Assembly (NCBI RefSeq): GCF_007745175.1
Contig: NZ_CP036271.1
Span: 4,414,314 to 4,478,313 of the forward strand
Direction of reading: 5' to 3'
Origin: Caulifigura coniformis
GTDB lineage: Bacteria > Planctomycetota > Planctomycetia > Planctomycetales > Planctomycetaceae
Length of the DNA: 64,000 bases
Of this stretch, positions 47,202 to 54,687 are shown in pieces. The position numbers and the translations under genes are program-made. Position 1 is the stretch's first letter; the number at the start of each line of letters is the position of its first letter. The notes beneath the pieces are model-generated. The model ran no database searches and was not told the DNA's origin. It saw only the letters and a list, made by a program, of their open reading frames with translations.

Positions 47202-48887
47202 ATGACTGTGTCTCGACTTTTGATCGTCGGTCTCGTCTCGTTCCTGGCCGCCGGTCTCCACGCACAGGCCGCCGAGCCCGTGGTCTTTGATGGCGTTGTC
47301 GAGACGCATGAGATGATCCCCATGCGTGACGGCATCCGCCTCTCGGCATTCATCTATAAGCCTCCGGGCGACGGTCCCTGGCCCGTCCTGCTCGAACAGC
47401 GGTATGCCAACGGCAACGATCCAGGAACGCAGAAGTATTTCGCCCGACTGGCCAAGGCCGGCTATGTGACCGTCCTCGCCAACTTCCGCGGCTCCCAGAA
47501 ATCCGAAGGCGTCTGGCGTGGATATCGAGCGCTCGGCTGGGGAGAGCAACAGGACGGATACGACCTCGTCGAATGGCTCGCCGCCCAGCCCTGGTCCACC
47601 GGCAAGGTCGGATCGTTTGGCAGCTCCCAGGCTGGCTTCGCGCAGAATTTTCTCGCGGTGACGCAGCCGCCCCATCTCGCCGCCCAGTACATGATCGACA
47701 CCGGGCTCAGCCTGTTCCACGAAGGCTATCGTATCGGCGGCGCGACAAAGCCTCAGCGTTTCAAAACGATGGACAAGGTCGCGCGCGTTCCCGAACACAA
47801 CCGCGAGTTGATGGCCGAGTGGTTCCGTCACCCCACCTACGACAGCTATTGGGCAGACGAAGACTGCACCCGGTTCTTCGACCGCATGAACGTCCCCTGC
47901 TTCACCATTGGAAGCTGGTACGACTTCATGTGCATCGGTTCGATCGACAGCTACGTCGGACGCCAGCACCACGGCGGACCCAACTCCCGCGGATCGCAGC
48001 AGCTTCTCATCGGCCCCTGGCTGCACGGCCGCAACAAGGAGATCAACAGGACGGGAGAGCTGACGTACCCCGAGAACGCAAAGTTCCCGATGGAGTCGCA
48101 CATGCTCCGCTGGTTCGACCGCTACCTGAAAGGCGTCGACAACCACGTCACGCGGGAACCGACCGTCCGCTACTACGTGATGGGAGCCCTCGGCGAACCC
48201 GATGCCCCCGGCAACGAATGGAAGACCGCCCCCGATTGGCCCATCCCAGCCACAGCGACCGCCTACTTCCCCCATGCCGATGGAATGCTCAGCACCTCAC
48301 CTGATGAGTCTGCCGACTCCACCGTCACCTGGCAGGCCGACCCCCATCACCCGGCCTCGATCCCCACCACCGCCTTCCCCGGCGCCCGCGACGCCAGAAG
48401 CTTCGAAACGCAGCCGAACGTTCTCACGTTCACGACGGATGTGTTGTCGGAGCCCGTGGAATGGACCGGACTGGTTCAGGCGAATCTGTTCGTCTCGTCC
48501 GACGCCCAAGACACCGATGTCATCGTCCGCGTCAGCGACGTCTATCCCGACGGCCGGTCGATTCTCATCACCGATTACATCCGCCGCGCCCGATACCGCG
48601 AGGGCTACGACCGCGAAGTCTTCCTCACCCCCGGAGAACCGGCCGAGATCAAGTTCAACGTCGGCTGGCTCAGCCAGGTTTTCAACAAGGGCCATCGCAT
48701 CCGTGTCACCATCGCCAGCACCGGGGCCCCGTTCTACGAGCCCAACCCCAACACCGGCGAGCCCCTCACAATCGACCCTCCCACGAACGCCGTCGTCGCG
48801 AACAACCGGCTCCATGTCAACCAGCAGCACACCTCAAAGATCATCGCCCCGGTGGCGCGGAGCGCCACCACGAGCTCTCGCCGTTAG
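47202..48887 (+). CDS. CocE/NonD-family (S15) serine hydrolase, exported
   Basis: The 561-residue enzyme (signal LIVGLVSFLAAGLHAQAAE) belongs to the CocE/X-Pro dipeptidyl-peptidase group: PMRDGIRLSAFIYKPPGDG, LANFRGSQKSEGVWRGY, the nucleophile elbow GSFGSSQAGF (Ser142) and the C-terminal jelly-roll (VLTFTTDVLSEPVEWTGLV, then RIRVTIASTGAPFYEPNPNT). CocE-type enzymes hydrolyse esters or amides. The last residues (ARSATTSSRR) are encoded by a hairpin and by the start of a dispersed repeat, so the natural C-terminus was extended by insertion of that repeat, which also supplies the stop codon. Start 47202 is chosen for the signal peptide. Confidence 0.87.
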   Translation: MTVSRLLIVGLVSFLAAGLHAQAAEPVVFDGVVETHEMIPMRDGIRLSAFIYKPPGDGPWPVLLEQRYANGNDPGTQKYFARLAKAGYVTVLANFRGSQKSEGVWRGYRALGWGEQQDGYDLVEWLAAQPWSTGKVGSFGSSQAGFAQNFLAVTQPPHLAAQYMIDTGLSLFHEGYRIGGATKPQRFKTMDKVARVPEHNRELMAEWFRHPTYDSYWADEDCTRFFDRMNVPCFTIGSWYDFMCIGSIDSYVGRQHHGGPNSRGSQQLLIGPWLHGRNKEINRTGELTYPENAKFPMESHMLRWFDRYLKGVDNHVTREPTVRYYVMGALGEPDAPGNEWKTAPDWPIPATATAYFPHADGMLSTSPDESADSTVTWQADPHHPASIPTTAFPGARDARSFETQPNVLTFTTDVLSEPVEWTGLVQANLFVSSDAQDTDVIVRVSDVYPDGRSILITDYIRRARYREGYDREVFLTPGEPAEIKFNVGWLSQVFNKGHRIRVTIASTGAPFYEPNPNTGEPLTIDPPTNAVVANNRLHVNQQHTSKIIAPVARSATTSSRR

Positions 48888-48912
48888 CCGCGTCCCGCCA
48901 GGGAATCGCGTC
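48882..48912 (+). repeat. Dispersed CGTTAGCCGCGYCCCGCC repeat, copy 1
   Basis: This 31-bp sequence is 29/31 identical to 50564-50594. It begins inside the CocE gene and supplies its TAG stop. A perfect 8-bp hairpin (48851-48858 with 48862-48869) lies just before it inside the gene. Confidence 0.65.
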
Positions 48913-48921
48913 ATCCCCACC

Positions 48922-50370
48922 TCAGAACAACTCCCCAATCGGCTGCCCATTCTCCATCACGATCGGATACGGGCGCCCGGTGTTGTCCACATATTCCGCG
49001 TCGAGAGGCACCCCCATGTAGCGGTAGATCGTCGCCGCCAGATCGCCCGGCGTCACGTGCCGCGACGCGATATGGCCGCCATCCGATTCGGTCGAGCCGA
49101 TCACCTGCCCATGCCTGAGCCCGCCCCCCGCCAGGCACATCGACATCACCTGCGCCCAGTGGTCGCGGCCGTCGGTGCTTTGCTGGGTTCCGATCCGCGG
49201 CGTCCGGCCGAACTCCCCCATGCTGATCACGAGCGTCTCATCCAGAATGCCGTGCGCCTCAAGGTCGCTCACCAGCGTCGTCACGAGATGATCGTAAAGC
49301 GGCAGGAGCGGGCCGAGCCCCTTCGTGATCCCGCCGTAGGGAGGAATGTTGTCGCCGTGGTTGTCCCACGTCCCTGACGCCGTGTGATAACTGAGGTCAA
49401 TCGTCACGAACCGCACGCCCGCCTGCACGAGCCGCCGCGCAAGCAACGCCTGCTGACTCCACAGATGGCTGCCGTACTTGTCGCGGATGGACGGGTCTTC
49501 CTTCGACAGGTCGAACGCGTCCCGGGCCCGGCGACCGAGCACCATGTCGACCGCCTGCTGCTGATAGGAATCCCAGGCGCCGACGGCCCCGCTGCGATCC
49601 ATTCCCGCCCGCACCTGGTCGAACTGCTGGATCAGGCTCTGGCGCTTCTGCACCCGCTCGGGGGAAAGGCCTCGCGACTCGAGGATCTCGCCGGAAGAGA
49701 CCTTCCCCGTGTTTTTTCCGACGAGGTCATACACCGGCAGCCGCGACGCCTCATTGCCCTTGAACGGATCCCATTGCTTGCCGAGATAGCCTCCGAACGC
49801 GATGTGCGACGGGCTGCGATAGAAGCCGACGTACGGCGGCATCGTCGGATGCTTCGCCCCCTGGAATTTCGAGATGATCGAACCGAACGCCGGGTACTTC
49901 CCGCCGTTCGGATTGATCCGCGGCGCGGCGTCGCGATTCCCCGTCTGCATCACCATGTTCGGCTCGTGATTGCTCTTCTGGCAATCGACCGACCGGATCA
50001 GCGTGAACTTGTCCATCATCGCCGCCTGCAGCGGCAGATGCTCGCAGATCTGGATGCCGGGAACAGACGTCGCGATCGGCAGGAACGGCCCGCGGTTCTC
50101 CCGCGGACGGTCGGGCTTCATGTCCCACATGTCGATATGGCTCGGCCCGCCCGTCATCCACAGCAGGATCACGCTCTTGCCCGAACCGGCCTGGGCCCCC
50201 TGCGCACGGCTGCGAAGCAGATCCGTCAACGAAAGCCCCGCCACGCCGGCCAGACCCGCCTTGAGCATTCCCCGCCGCGATTCGAGAACGAGCCCTTCCC
50301 GCGTCGTGCCGTGGAAATTCTCGAAGGCGTGACGCGCGTGCGCGCCCGCACTGCAACCTGGGGCAGACAT
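48922..50370 (-). CDS. DUF1501 domain protein (third copy)
   Basis: The 482-residue protein contains LESRRGMLKAGLAGVAGL (Tat-like signal), LLWMTGGPSHIDMWDMKPD, the AFGGYLGKQWDPF insert, TIDLSYHTASGTWDNHGDN and MGEFGRTPRIG...GRDHW. It is about 50 residues longer than the 7.4-kb paralogue. ATG 50370 follows GGAG at 6 nt; an in-frame ATG at 50430 lies in AT-rich leader. No DUF1549 partner is adjacent. Its 3' end converges with the CocE gene, 35 bp away. Confidence 0.89.
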   Translation of the reverse strand: MSAPGCSAGAHARHAFENFHGTTREGLVLESRRGMLKAGLAGVAGLSLTDLLRSRAQGAQAGSGKSVILLWMTGGPSHIDMWDMKPDRPRENRGPFLPIATSVPGIQICEHLPLQAAMMDKFTLIRSVDCQKSNHEPNMVMQTGNRDAAPRINPNGGKYPAFGSIISKFQGAKHPTMPPYVGFYRSPSHIAFGGYLGKQWDPFKGNEASRLPVYDLVGKNTGKVSSGEILESRGLSPERVQKRQSLIQQFDQVRAGMDRSGAVGAWDSYQQQAVDMVLGRRARDAFDLSKEDPSIRDKYGSHLWSQQALLARRLVQAGVRFVTIDLSYHTASGTWDNHGDNIPPYGGITKGLGPLLPLYDHLVTTLVSDLEAHGILDETLVISMGEFGRTPRIGTQQSTDGRDHWAQVMSMCLAGGGLRHGQVIGSTESDGGHIASRHVTPGDLAATIYRYMGVPLDAEYVDNTGRPYPIVMENGQPIGELF

Positions 50371-50501
50371 CGTCGGCTCCACTTCCTGATCCGATGCAAT
50401 CACCGACGACCCGAGCACGGCCGACGACAACTCTCAAGCCAACCCTATCGGACACAAACCACGCCAGCAAGCCGGTTTGCAACACCCGCCCCCGACCACC
50501 C

Positions 50502-50528
50502 GTGAGCGGCCCGGCGCTAGCCGCCGGT
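50502..50528 (-). repeat. CTAG-centred 27-bp dispersed repeat, inverted copy
   Basis: Its reverse complement is 25/27 identical to 54643-54669 and closely matches 62907-62931 and 63577-63602. It lies at the left border of the accessory islet in inverted orientation to the right-border copy. Confidence 0.7.
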
Positions 50529-50563
50529 AAACCATCACCACCGCCCCCAATCTCCCCCCTGCC

Positions 50564-50594
50564 CGTTAGCCGCGCCCCGCCAGGGAAGCGCGTC
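50564..50594 (+). repeat. Dispersed CGTTAGCCGCGYCCCGCC repeat, copy 2
   Basis: 29/31 identical to 48882-48912, in the same orientation. It lies just downstream of the stop of the RepA-like gene and 36 bp from the CTAG repeat. Confidence 0.65.
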
Positions 50595-50606
50595 CGCCCC
50601 CTCACC

Positions 50607-51704
50607 TCACAAAAACACCGGCATAAACTTCTCCGGGTCATGCATCCAGTAAACCGGCAGCTTCCAGTAAAACCGCTGGTCCGTCGCGTTCCTCTGCGAT
50701 TCCACCTTGCAGTCCTTCTTCGCCGTCCACAGCACGCGCCACGGCATCTGCCGCTCATCGGCCAGCCGCTTCACCTCCTCCGCCGGCAGCGGCTTCTTTT
50801 CCAGCAGCGTCAGCAGCCACTGCTTCGCCGCGCGGCGAGCGTCGTTCCATTCATCGTCGTCCGCGATGATCAGGCTCAGATCGTCGGCCGAAAAGTCGAC
50901 AATCTCCGGCTCCCACTCCAGCCGGCCCGCCACGATCCGGAACGCCCGCCCCGTCGGAGCAGCGTGCAGCGCCATCTTCGCCGGAACCAGCAGCCTCCGC
51001 CCCGCAACGTGCGGATCGTGGGCCAGCACCAGGACGACCCGCGCAACGGCCGCGAACGCCACCGACCCGACCGGGCGATGCACGGCCGTGGACGCCAGCT
51101 GCTTCCGCTGGTGGGCCGTCATCACGATCGCCGCGTTCTTTTCACGGGCCAGCCGGGTCAGTTTCTGAAGCAACTGCCGGATCGCGATGTCGTTATTGCC
51201 GGCCAGGCCGCGGAGGTACGCATTGATCGGGTCGACGACGATCAGCCGGCACTCAGGCAGCTCCTCGAGAGCGGCCTCGATCTGCCCGAAGTCCTTGGCA
51301 AGCGAAAGAAGAGCCTGCGACTTCAGCCGGGCCTTCCGCGGGCTGGCCGAAAGGATCGCAATCCGCGACAGGTCCGCCTCGGCCGCCTGCAACCGCGGAA
51401 GCAGCGTGTCTTCCACATCGTCGTCCGCACACATCAATAGCACCTGCCCCGGCCTCGCGAGCCCGGCTTCCGGCGGAACGCCAACCCCGCGGGAAACGCG
51501 AGCCGCCAGGTCGAGAGCCAGAAACGTCTTCCCGGCATCCGCATCGCCGACGAGAAGCGAACACTTCCCGAGCGGAATCCGCTGGTCCCAAAGCCACGCA
51601 AGGTTGCGCTTCTGGCAGGCGTCGAGACGCAGGAGGTTGGGGGCGTTGGGGTTGGGAGTTTTCCTGGACTGTTTGCGGCTAAATTGGCGGTTTGGTTTTG
51701 GCAT
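50607..51704 (-). CDS. RepA-like RecA-fold ATPase (AAA_25 type)
   Basis: The 365-residue protein has a basic N-terminus, a Walker A GDADAGKTFLALDLA (53-60), Walker B-like CRLIVVDPINAYL and the RecA/RepA-type core QLLQKLTRLAREKNAAIVMTAH. The LVGDADAGKT and DDDVEDTLLPRLQA wording is that of the RepA-like DNA-helicase family carried by plasmids and integrative elements. The C-terminal third is alpha/beta and may be a winged helix (AAKQWLLTLLEKKPLPAEEV). ATG 51704 is used; an in-frame GTG at 51791 adds a low-complexity stub. It is the last gene of the accessory islet and suggests replication or mobilisation. Confidence 0.82.
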   Translation of the reverse strand: MPKPNRQFSRKQSRKTPNPNAPNLLRLDACQKRNLAWLWDQRIPLGKCSLLVGDADAGKTFLALDLAARVSRGVGVPPEAGLARPGQVLLMCADDDVEDTLLPRLQAAEADLSRIAILSASPRKARLKSQALLSLAKDFGQIEAALEELPECRLIVVDPINAYLRGLAGNNDIAIRQLLQKLTRLAREKNAAIVMTAHQRKQLASTAVHRPVGSVAFAAVARVVLVLAHDPHVAGRRLLVPAKMALHAAPTGRAFRIVAGRLEWEPEIVDFSADDLSLIIADDDEWNDARRAAKQWLLTLLEKKPLPAEEVKRLADERQMPWRVLWTAKKDCKVESQRNATDQRFYWKLPVYWMHDPEKFMPVFL

Positions 51705-51787
51705 TGGACTTCGAACTGGTTTGTGCGTGTTGACGGCTCCTATAGGGACGGGGTTGGTTGCGCGCGGCGGAACGGGTGGTACCCCGG

Positions 51788-52351
51788 TCACGTCTTCGAT
51801 CTAGATTGCCTGGCGATCTGGACGGCAATGGCTGTGATTTCTTCGGTAAGCGCATTCGGCGAGCTGTCGAGTGCCTTCTGGAGCCTTTCCAAATGCTCCT
51901 CAGTTACGCCCAACTGATTCCAGGCTTCGCGCCAAATCGGGTCGAATTTCCGGTCTACGTCCTTGAACAATTGCATGTCCGCTAGCAGATCATCGACTGC
52001 CTGGCGGCGGCCCTGTTTTTCCTGAAACACAGGGGCGCGTTCCACAAAGAACTGGTGGGCCAGGTAGTTGCGGCGGTCCAACGCAATACCAAGCTCATCG
52101 TCGAGCTCGTTTGGAATCGCCGTCAGTTGGCGAGCCAACTTGAGCACGTTCCCAAAGGTCTTTCGCTCCAAGAGGGAGTAAAACTCGGCGACGGAGTGCC
52201 AGTCGAAGCCACCATTGCCCGCTACTCGGAGAGCGACTGCCAAGTTCAGAACTCCCTGTTCTAGAACCTGGGCCCAATAGAACGTTAACCCGAATACGGC
52301 ATAAACCTCCTTCGGGTTGTCGTAGTCGGGAAAGGCAATGTTCGCGCTCAT
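51788..52351 (-). CDS. HEPN-like protein with RX4H motif
   Basis: The 187-residue protein is helical and contains RRNYLAHQFF (Arg94 to His99), an RX4H motif of the kind that forms the active site of HEPN ribonucleases. The helix before it (FGNVLKLARQLTAIPNEL) and the LDRR approach resemble HEPN-type domains. Base composition is lower in GC than the flanking genes. The gene is between the RepA-like ATPase and the nuclease-domain protein, all on the minus strand, so a toxin or abortive-infection role is plausible. The exact family is not recognised; ATG 52351 is the preferred start. Confidence 0.6.
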   Translation of the reverse strand: MSANIAFPDYDNPKEVYAVFGLTFYWAQVLEQGVLNLAVALRVAGNGGFDWHSVAEFYSLLERKTFGNVLKLARQLTAIPNELDDELGIALDRRNYLAHQFFVERAPVFQEKQGRRQAVDDLLADMQLFKDVDRKFDPIWREAWNQLGVTEEHLERLQKALDSSPNALTEEITAIAVQIARQSRSKT

Positions 52352-52539
52352 CGGCAGCATGCCCGGAACTGGCTGTCTTGTCCTTGCACCATAAGCAGAC
52401 GCCCACTTGTCACTTCGGGTTCAGAGTGAGCCTTCGTTTCCACAGGTGCGTGGCGGGAATGGTCCATCTCATCTTGCGACTCCGGGTCGCTGAGGCGCGT
52501 TGGTCAACGCACTCGAGACGCATTCGTTCCCAGCGTCAG

Positions 52540-53904
52540 TCAGACCGCGACACTCGGCCGTTTGATCGAATGCTTCTTGAACAGCCTTGTGAAGAATTGG
52601 GTGACTGCGTTCTCGGCGGTTGCGTCATCAAGTTCAGTTGCGCCGAAGCGATAAACGTCGTACCCATCCAGCCGTAACTCCCGATCGGCCTCGACCATTT
52701 CGGAATACTTCGACGGCGATGGACGTCCTTCCTCGGAATAGTGCTGGGCGCCATCGACTTCGATGACGACTCGCTCGAAGGTCGAAAGAAGAAGAAGGAA
52801 GTCCATCCGCTGTCTCGGCAATCGTCGCTCACCCTGAAGTTGAAGCATCGTGTACGGGTCGTAGTGCAAGTACACCTGCGGAATCAGCGCAGGAAGTCGC
52901 TCGCCGATCAGTGGGCGAAAGACCTTGAAATACCAGTTGAAGATGGCTCGTTCAGGAGGAGACGCGAGCGATTGCCGCAAGCGGCGAAAAAGCTGTCGTT
53001 CCGTATCCTCAGTCGGCTCTCCACCAGTTCGATCTGCCCACCAGGCGAGGAGGTCTCGCCATTTCAGCCCATCCTTCAGAAATGGTCGGTTGTAAGTCAG
53101 GCAGCTGTCCTCATGCTTCACAATCCTGATGTCATTGTTGATGGCGTCAGAGATAACGATCTCGGGTTTCGGACCTACAGAGGCAAAGATCAAGTTCTTG
53201 GCGCTGCCTTCGACGCCACCCCTCGCCGGTGCAAGCCGAAATACCGGATAACCGGACATTTGCTCGGACGGGATCAGGGCTACGCCGTCATTCTTCAAGA
53301 CGGCATTAATTGCGTCCACGTACCGTTGCTGTGCGTTGTCAACGCGAACCATTGGGTTTACGCACCACTCCAATAACTCTCCGAGCTTCTTATTTGACAT
53401 GTCCTCCAATCGCAGCAACTGAATCATGTCTACGAACGAATAGTCGTCGTTATTGATCATGTGTCGAACGACTTCGTCATACGCAGTAAGACACCGAGGA
53501 TCAGTGCCGCTCGCGCTCATCGAACGAATCGGCCAAAACTTCTCCATGAACTCGACAATACCCAACTTACCTTGCGCAGGCGGAAGCTGATCTAAGCACC
53601 GCCAGAGGTGCTGCCTTGTGATCGCCGACAAATGGAGCGTCGACGAAGGGTCGGACTCTTCAATGAGAAGTTGTAGAGAGTCGCTCGGATACGTTTCGTT
53701 CACCCGTTTTGCCAGCTGGACGAGGGCTTCCCTGGACCAGCCTGAGAGCCGATTCGCAATGTATGAGTGTTTGTTAGCAAAAGCCTCGTCAGTGCCGCCT
53801 TCCGCCAGTCCAAACGATGATGCGATCGCAGGGAGGTTCTGCGCCTTTGCCACAGCCCTGAACGTGTTGGCAATTTCGTCGATTAGCTGTGAAAGGCTAG
53901 CCAT
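52540..53904 (-). CDS. AbiJ-like N-terminal region fused to DUF559/Vsr-like nuclease domain
   Basis: The 454-residue protein has two parts. The N-terminal half is all-helical (GIVEFMEKFWPIRSMSAS, then MIQLLRLEDMSNKKLGELL) and resembles the AbiJ-type N-terminal domains of abortive-infection proteins; this match is from memory and moderate. The C-terminus from about residue 360 is a PD-(D/E)xK nuclease of the DUF559/Vsr group: Asp368 in RMDFLLLL, Glu382 and Asp384 in VVIEVDGAQHY, then Asp407 and GYDVYRFG. The domain should cleave DNA or RNA. GC content is clearly lower than the flanking chromosome. The likely role is phage or plasmid defence. Confidence 0.65.
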   Translation of the reverse strand: MASLSQLIDEIANTFRAVAKAQNLPAIASSFGLAEGGTDEAFANKHSYIANRLSGWSREALVQLAKRVNETYPSDSLQLLIEESDPSSTLHLSAITRQHLWRCLDQLPPAQGKLGIVEFMEKFWPIRSMSASGTDPRCLTAYDEVVRHMINNDDYSFVDMIQLLRLEDMSNKKLGELLEWCVNPMVRVDNAQQRYVDAINAVLKNDGVALIPSEQMSGYPVFRLAPARGGVEGSAKNLIFASVGPKPEIVISDAINNDIRIVKHEDSCLTYNRPFLKDGLKWRDLLAWWADRTGGEPTEDTERQLFRRLRQSLASPPERAIFNWYFKVFRPLIGERLPALIPQVYLHYDPYTMLQLQGERRLPRQRMDFLLLLSTFERVVIEVDGAQHYSEEGRPSPSKYSEMVEADRELRLDGYDVYRFGATELDDATAENAVTQFFTRLFKKHSIKRPSVAV

Positions 53905-54380
53905 TGCTGAATCGCTGAGACGAGACCCCTATCACGGGCGTGAACATCACGCGACCGCACACACTCGCCACACTGGGTCCGCGGGAGGACGCGAGCCCCG
54001 TCGAGCATGTCGAGGAGTTGGAGCATATGGATTACATGGGAGCACACGACTAACGCTAAGTTGTTGCCGGGAACGGACCGACACTGCGAACTTTCGCGGG
54101 ACAGGTGGCACGCCCACGATAACAAATCCTGGGTGGCACGCTCTGAACGACGTCAGGAGTGAAGGGCGTGGCGAGTGTTGCCGAGCGCCCCGTGTGAACC
54201 ATCCATTCGCGAGCCGACCGTGGCTCCGCCGAGAATCGTCGCAAGCTCCCGCCCCGCACAGGGATCCTGCCAACCCCCTGCCGCCCTCGGCCCCTCACTC
54301 CTGCCCCGCGCGCAACCTCGCCCGTCAGGGTAGGAAGTTCGCTCTTTGGCAGTTCAAAACTGATGCGTGATCACCCGCCG

Positions 54381-54524
54381 AAACGGGGTGAAAAACGACC
54401 ACAAATCTCGTCACACATGTCACACATGTCACAGGTCCATAATCCCAATGATTCAGACCATTTTCGGCCGTCACAGGTCTCGTCACTGGTCGTCACAGGT
54501 CTCCCCCCTCAAACGGGGCGAAAA
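54381..54524. repeat. Iteron-like GTCACA array bracketed by AAACGGGGYGAAAA
   Basis: Six 9-10-mers starting GTCAC occur: GTCACACAT at 54410 and 54419, GTCACAGGTC at 54428, 54470 and 54492, and GTCACTGGTC at 54482. The 14-mer AAACGGGGTGAAAA at 54381-54394 recurs 130 bp later as AAACGGGGCGAAAA at 54511-54524. This is a structured cis-acting site, possibly a replication or recombination sequence of the islet. Confidence 0.6.
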
Positions 54525-54642
54525 CTGAGCCGTAGACGACTCGAACCCGCTGCCATCACGAGACTTGCGCTCCCCTGCCCGTGAGCCGCCAGACGCTGGC
54601 CGCGGGTGTGATCTGGTTGCGAGGACGGCTCGGCGAGCTTCG

Positions 54643-54669
54643 ACCGGCGGCTAGCGCCTTGCCGCTCAC
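54643..54669 (+). repeat. CTAG-centred 27-bp dispersed repeat, right border copy
   Basis: 25/27 identical to the reverse complement of 50502-50528. It ends 19 bp from the stop of glyS and marks the right edge of the islet. Confidence 0.7.
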
Positions 54670-54687
54670 TGCGAGGCACAGCCTTCC

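Larger units (their letters stand above)
53905..54687. other. Non-coding region with iteron-like array
   Basis: No supported gene in 783 bp. It contains the AAACGGGG/GTCACA array at 54381-54524, a minus-strand T-arm-like sequence (54538-54547) and the CTAG repeat at 54643-54669. The first 400 bp have short open frames with no domain content. Confidence 0.5.

Noticed and set aside
54530-54600. A tRNA gene on the minus strand near the islet
   Set aside because: Only the T-loop core matches; the T-stem does not pair, and no complete cloverleaf can be drawn.
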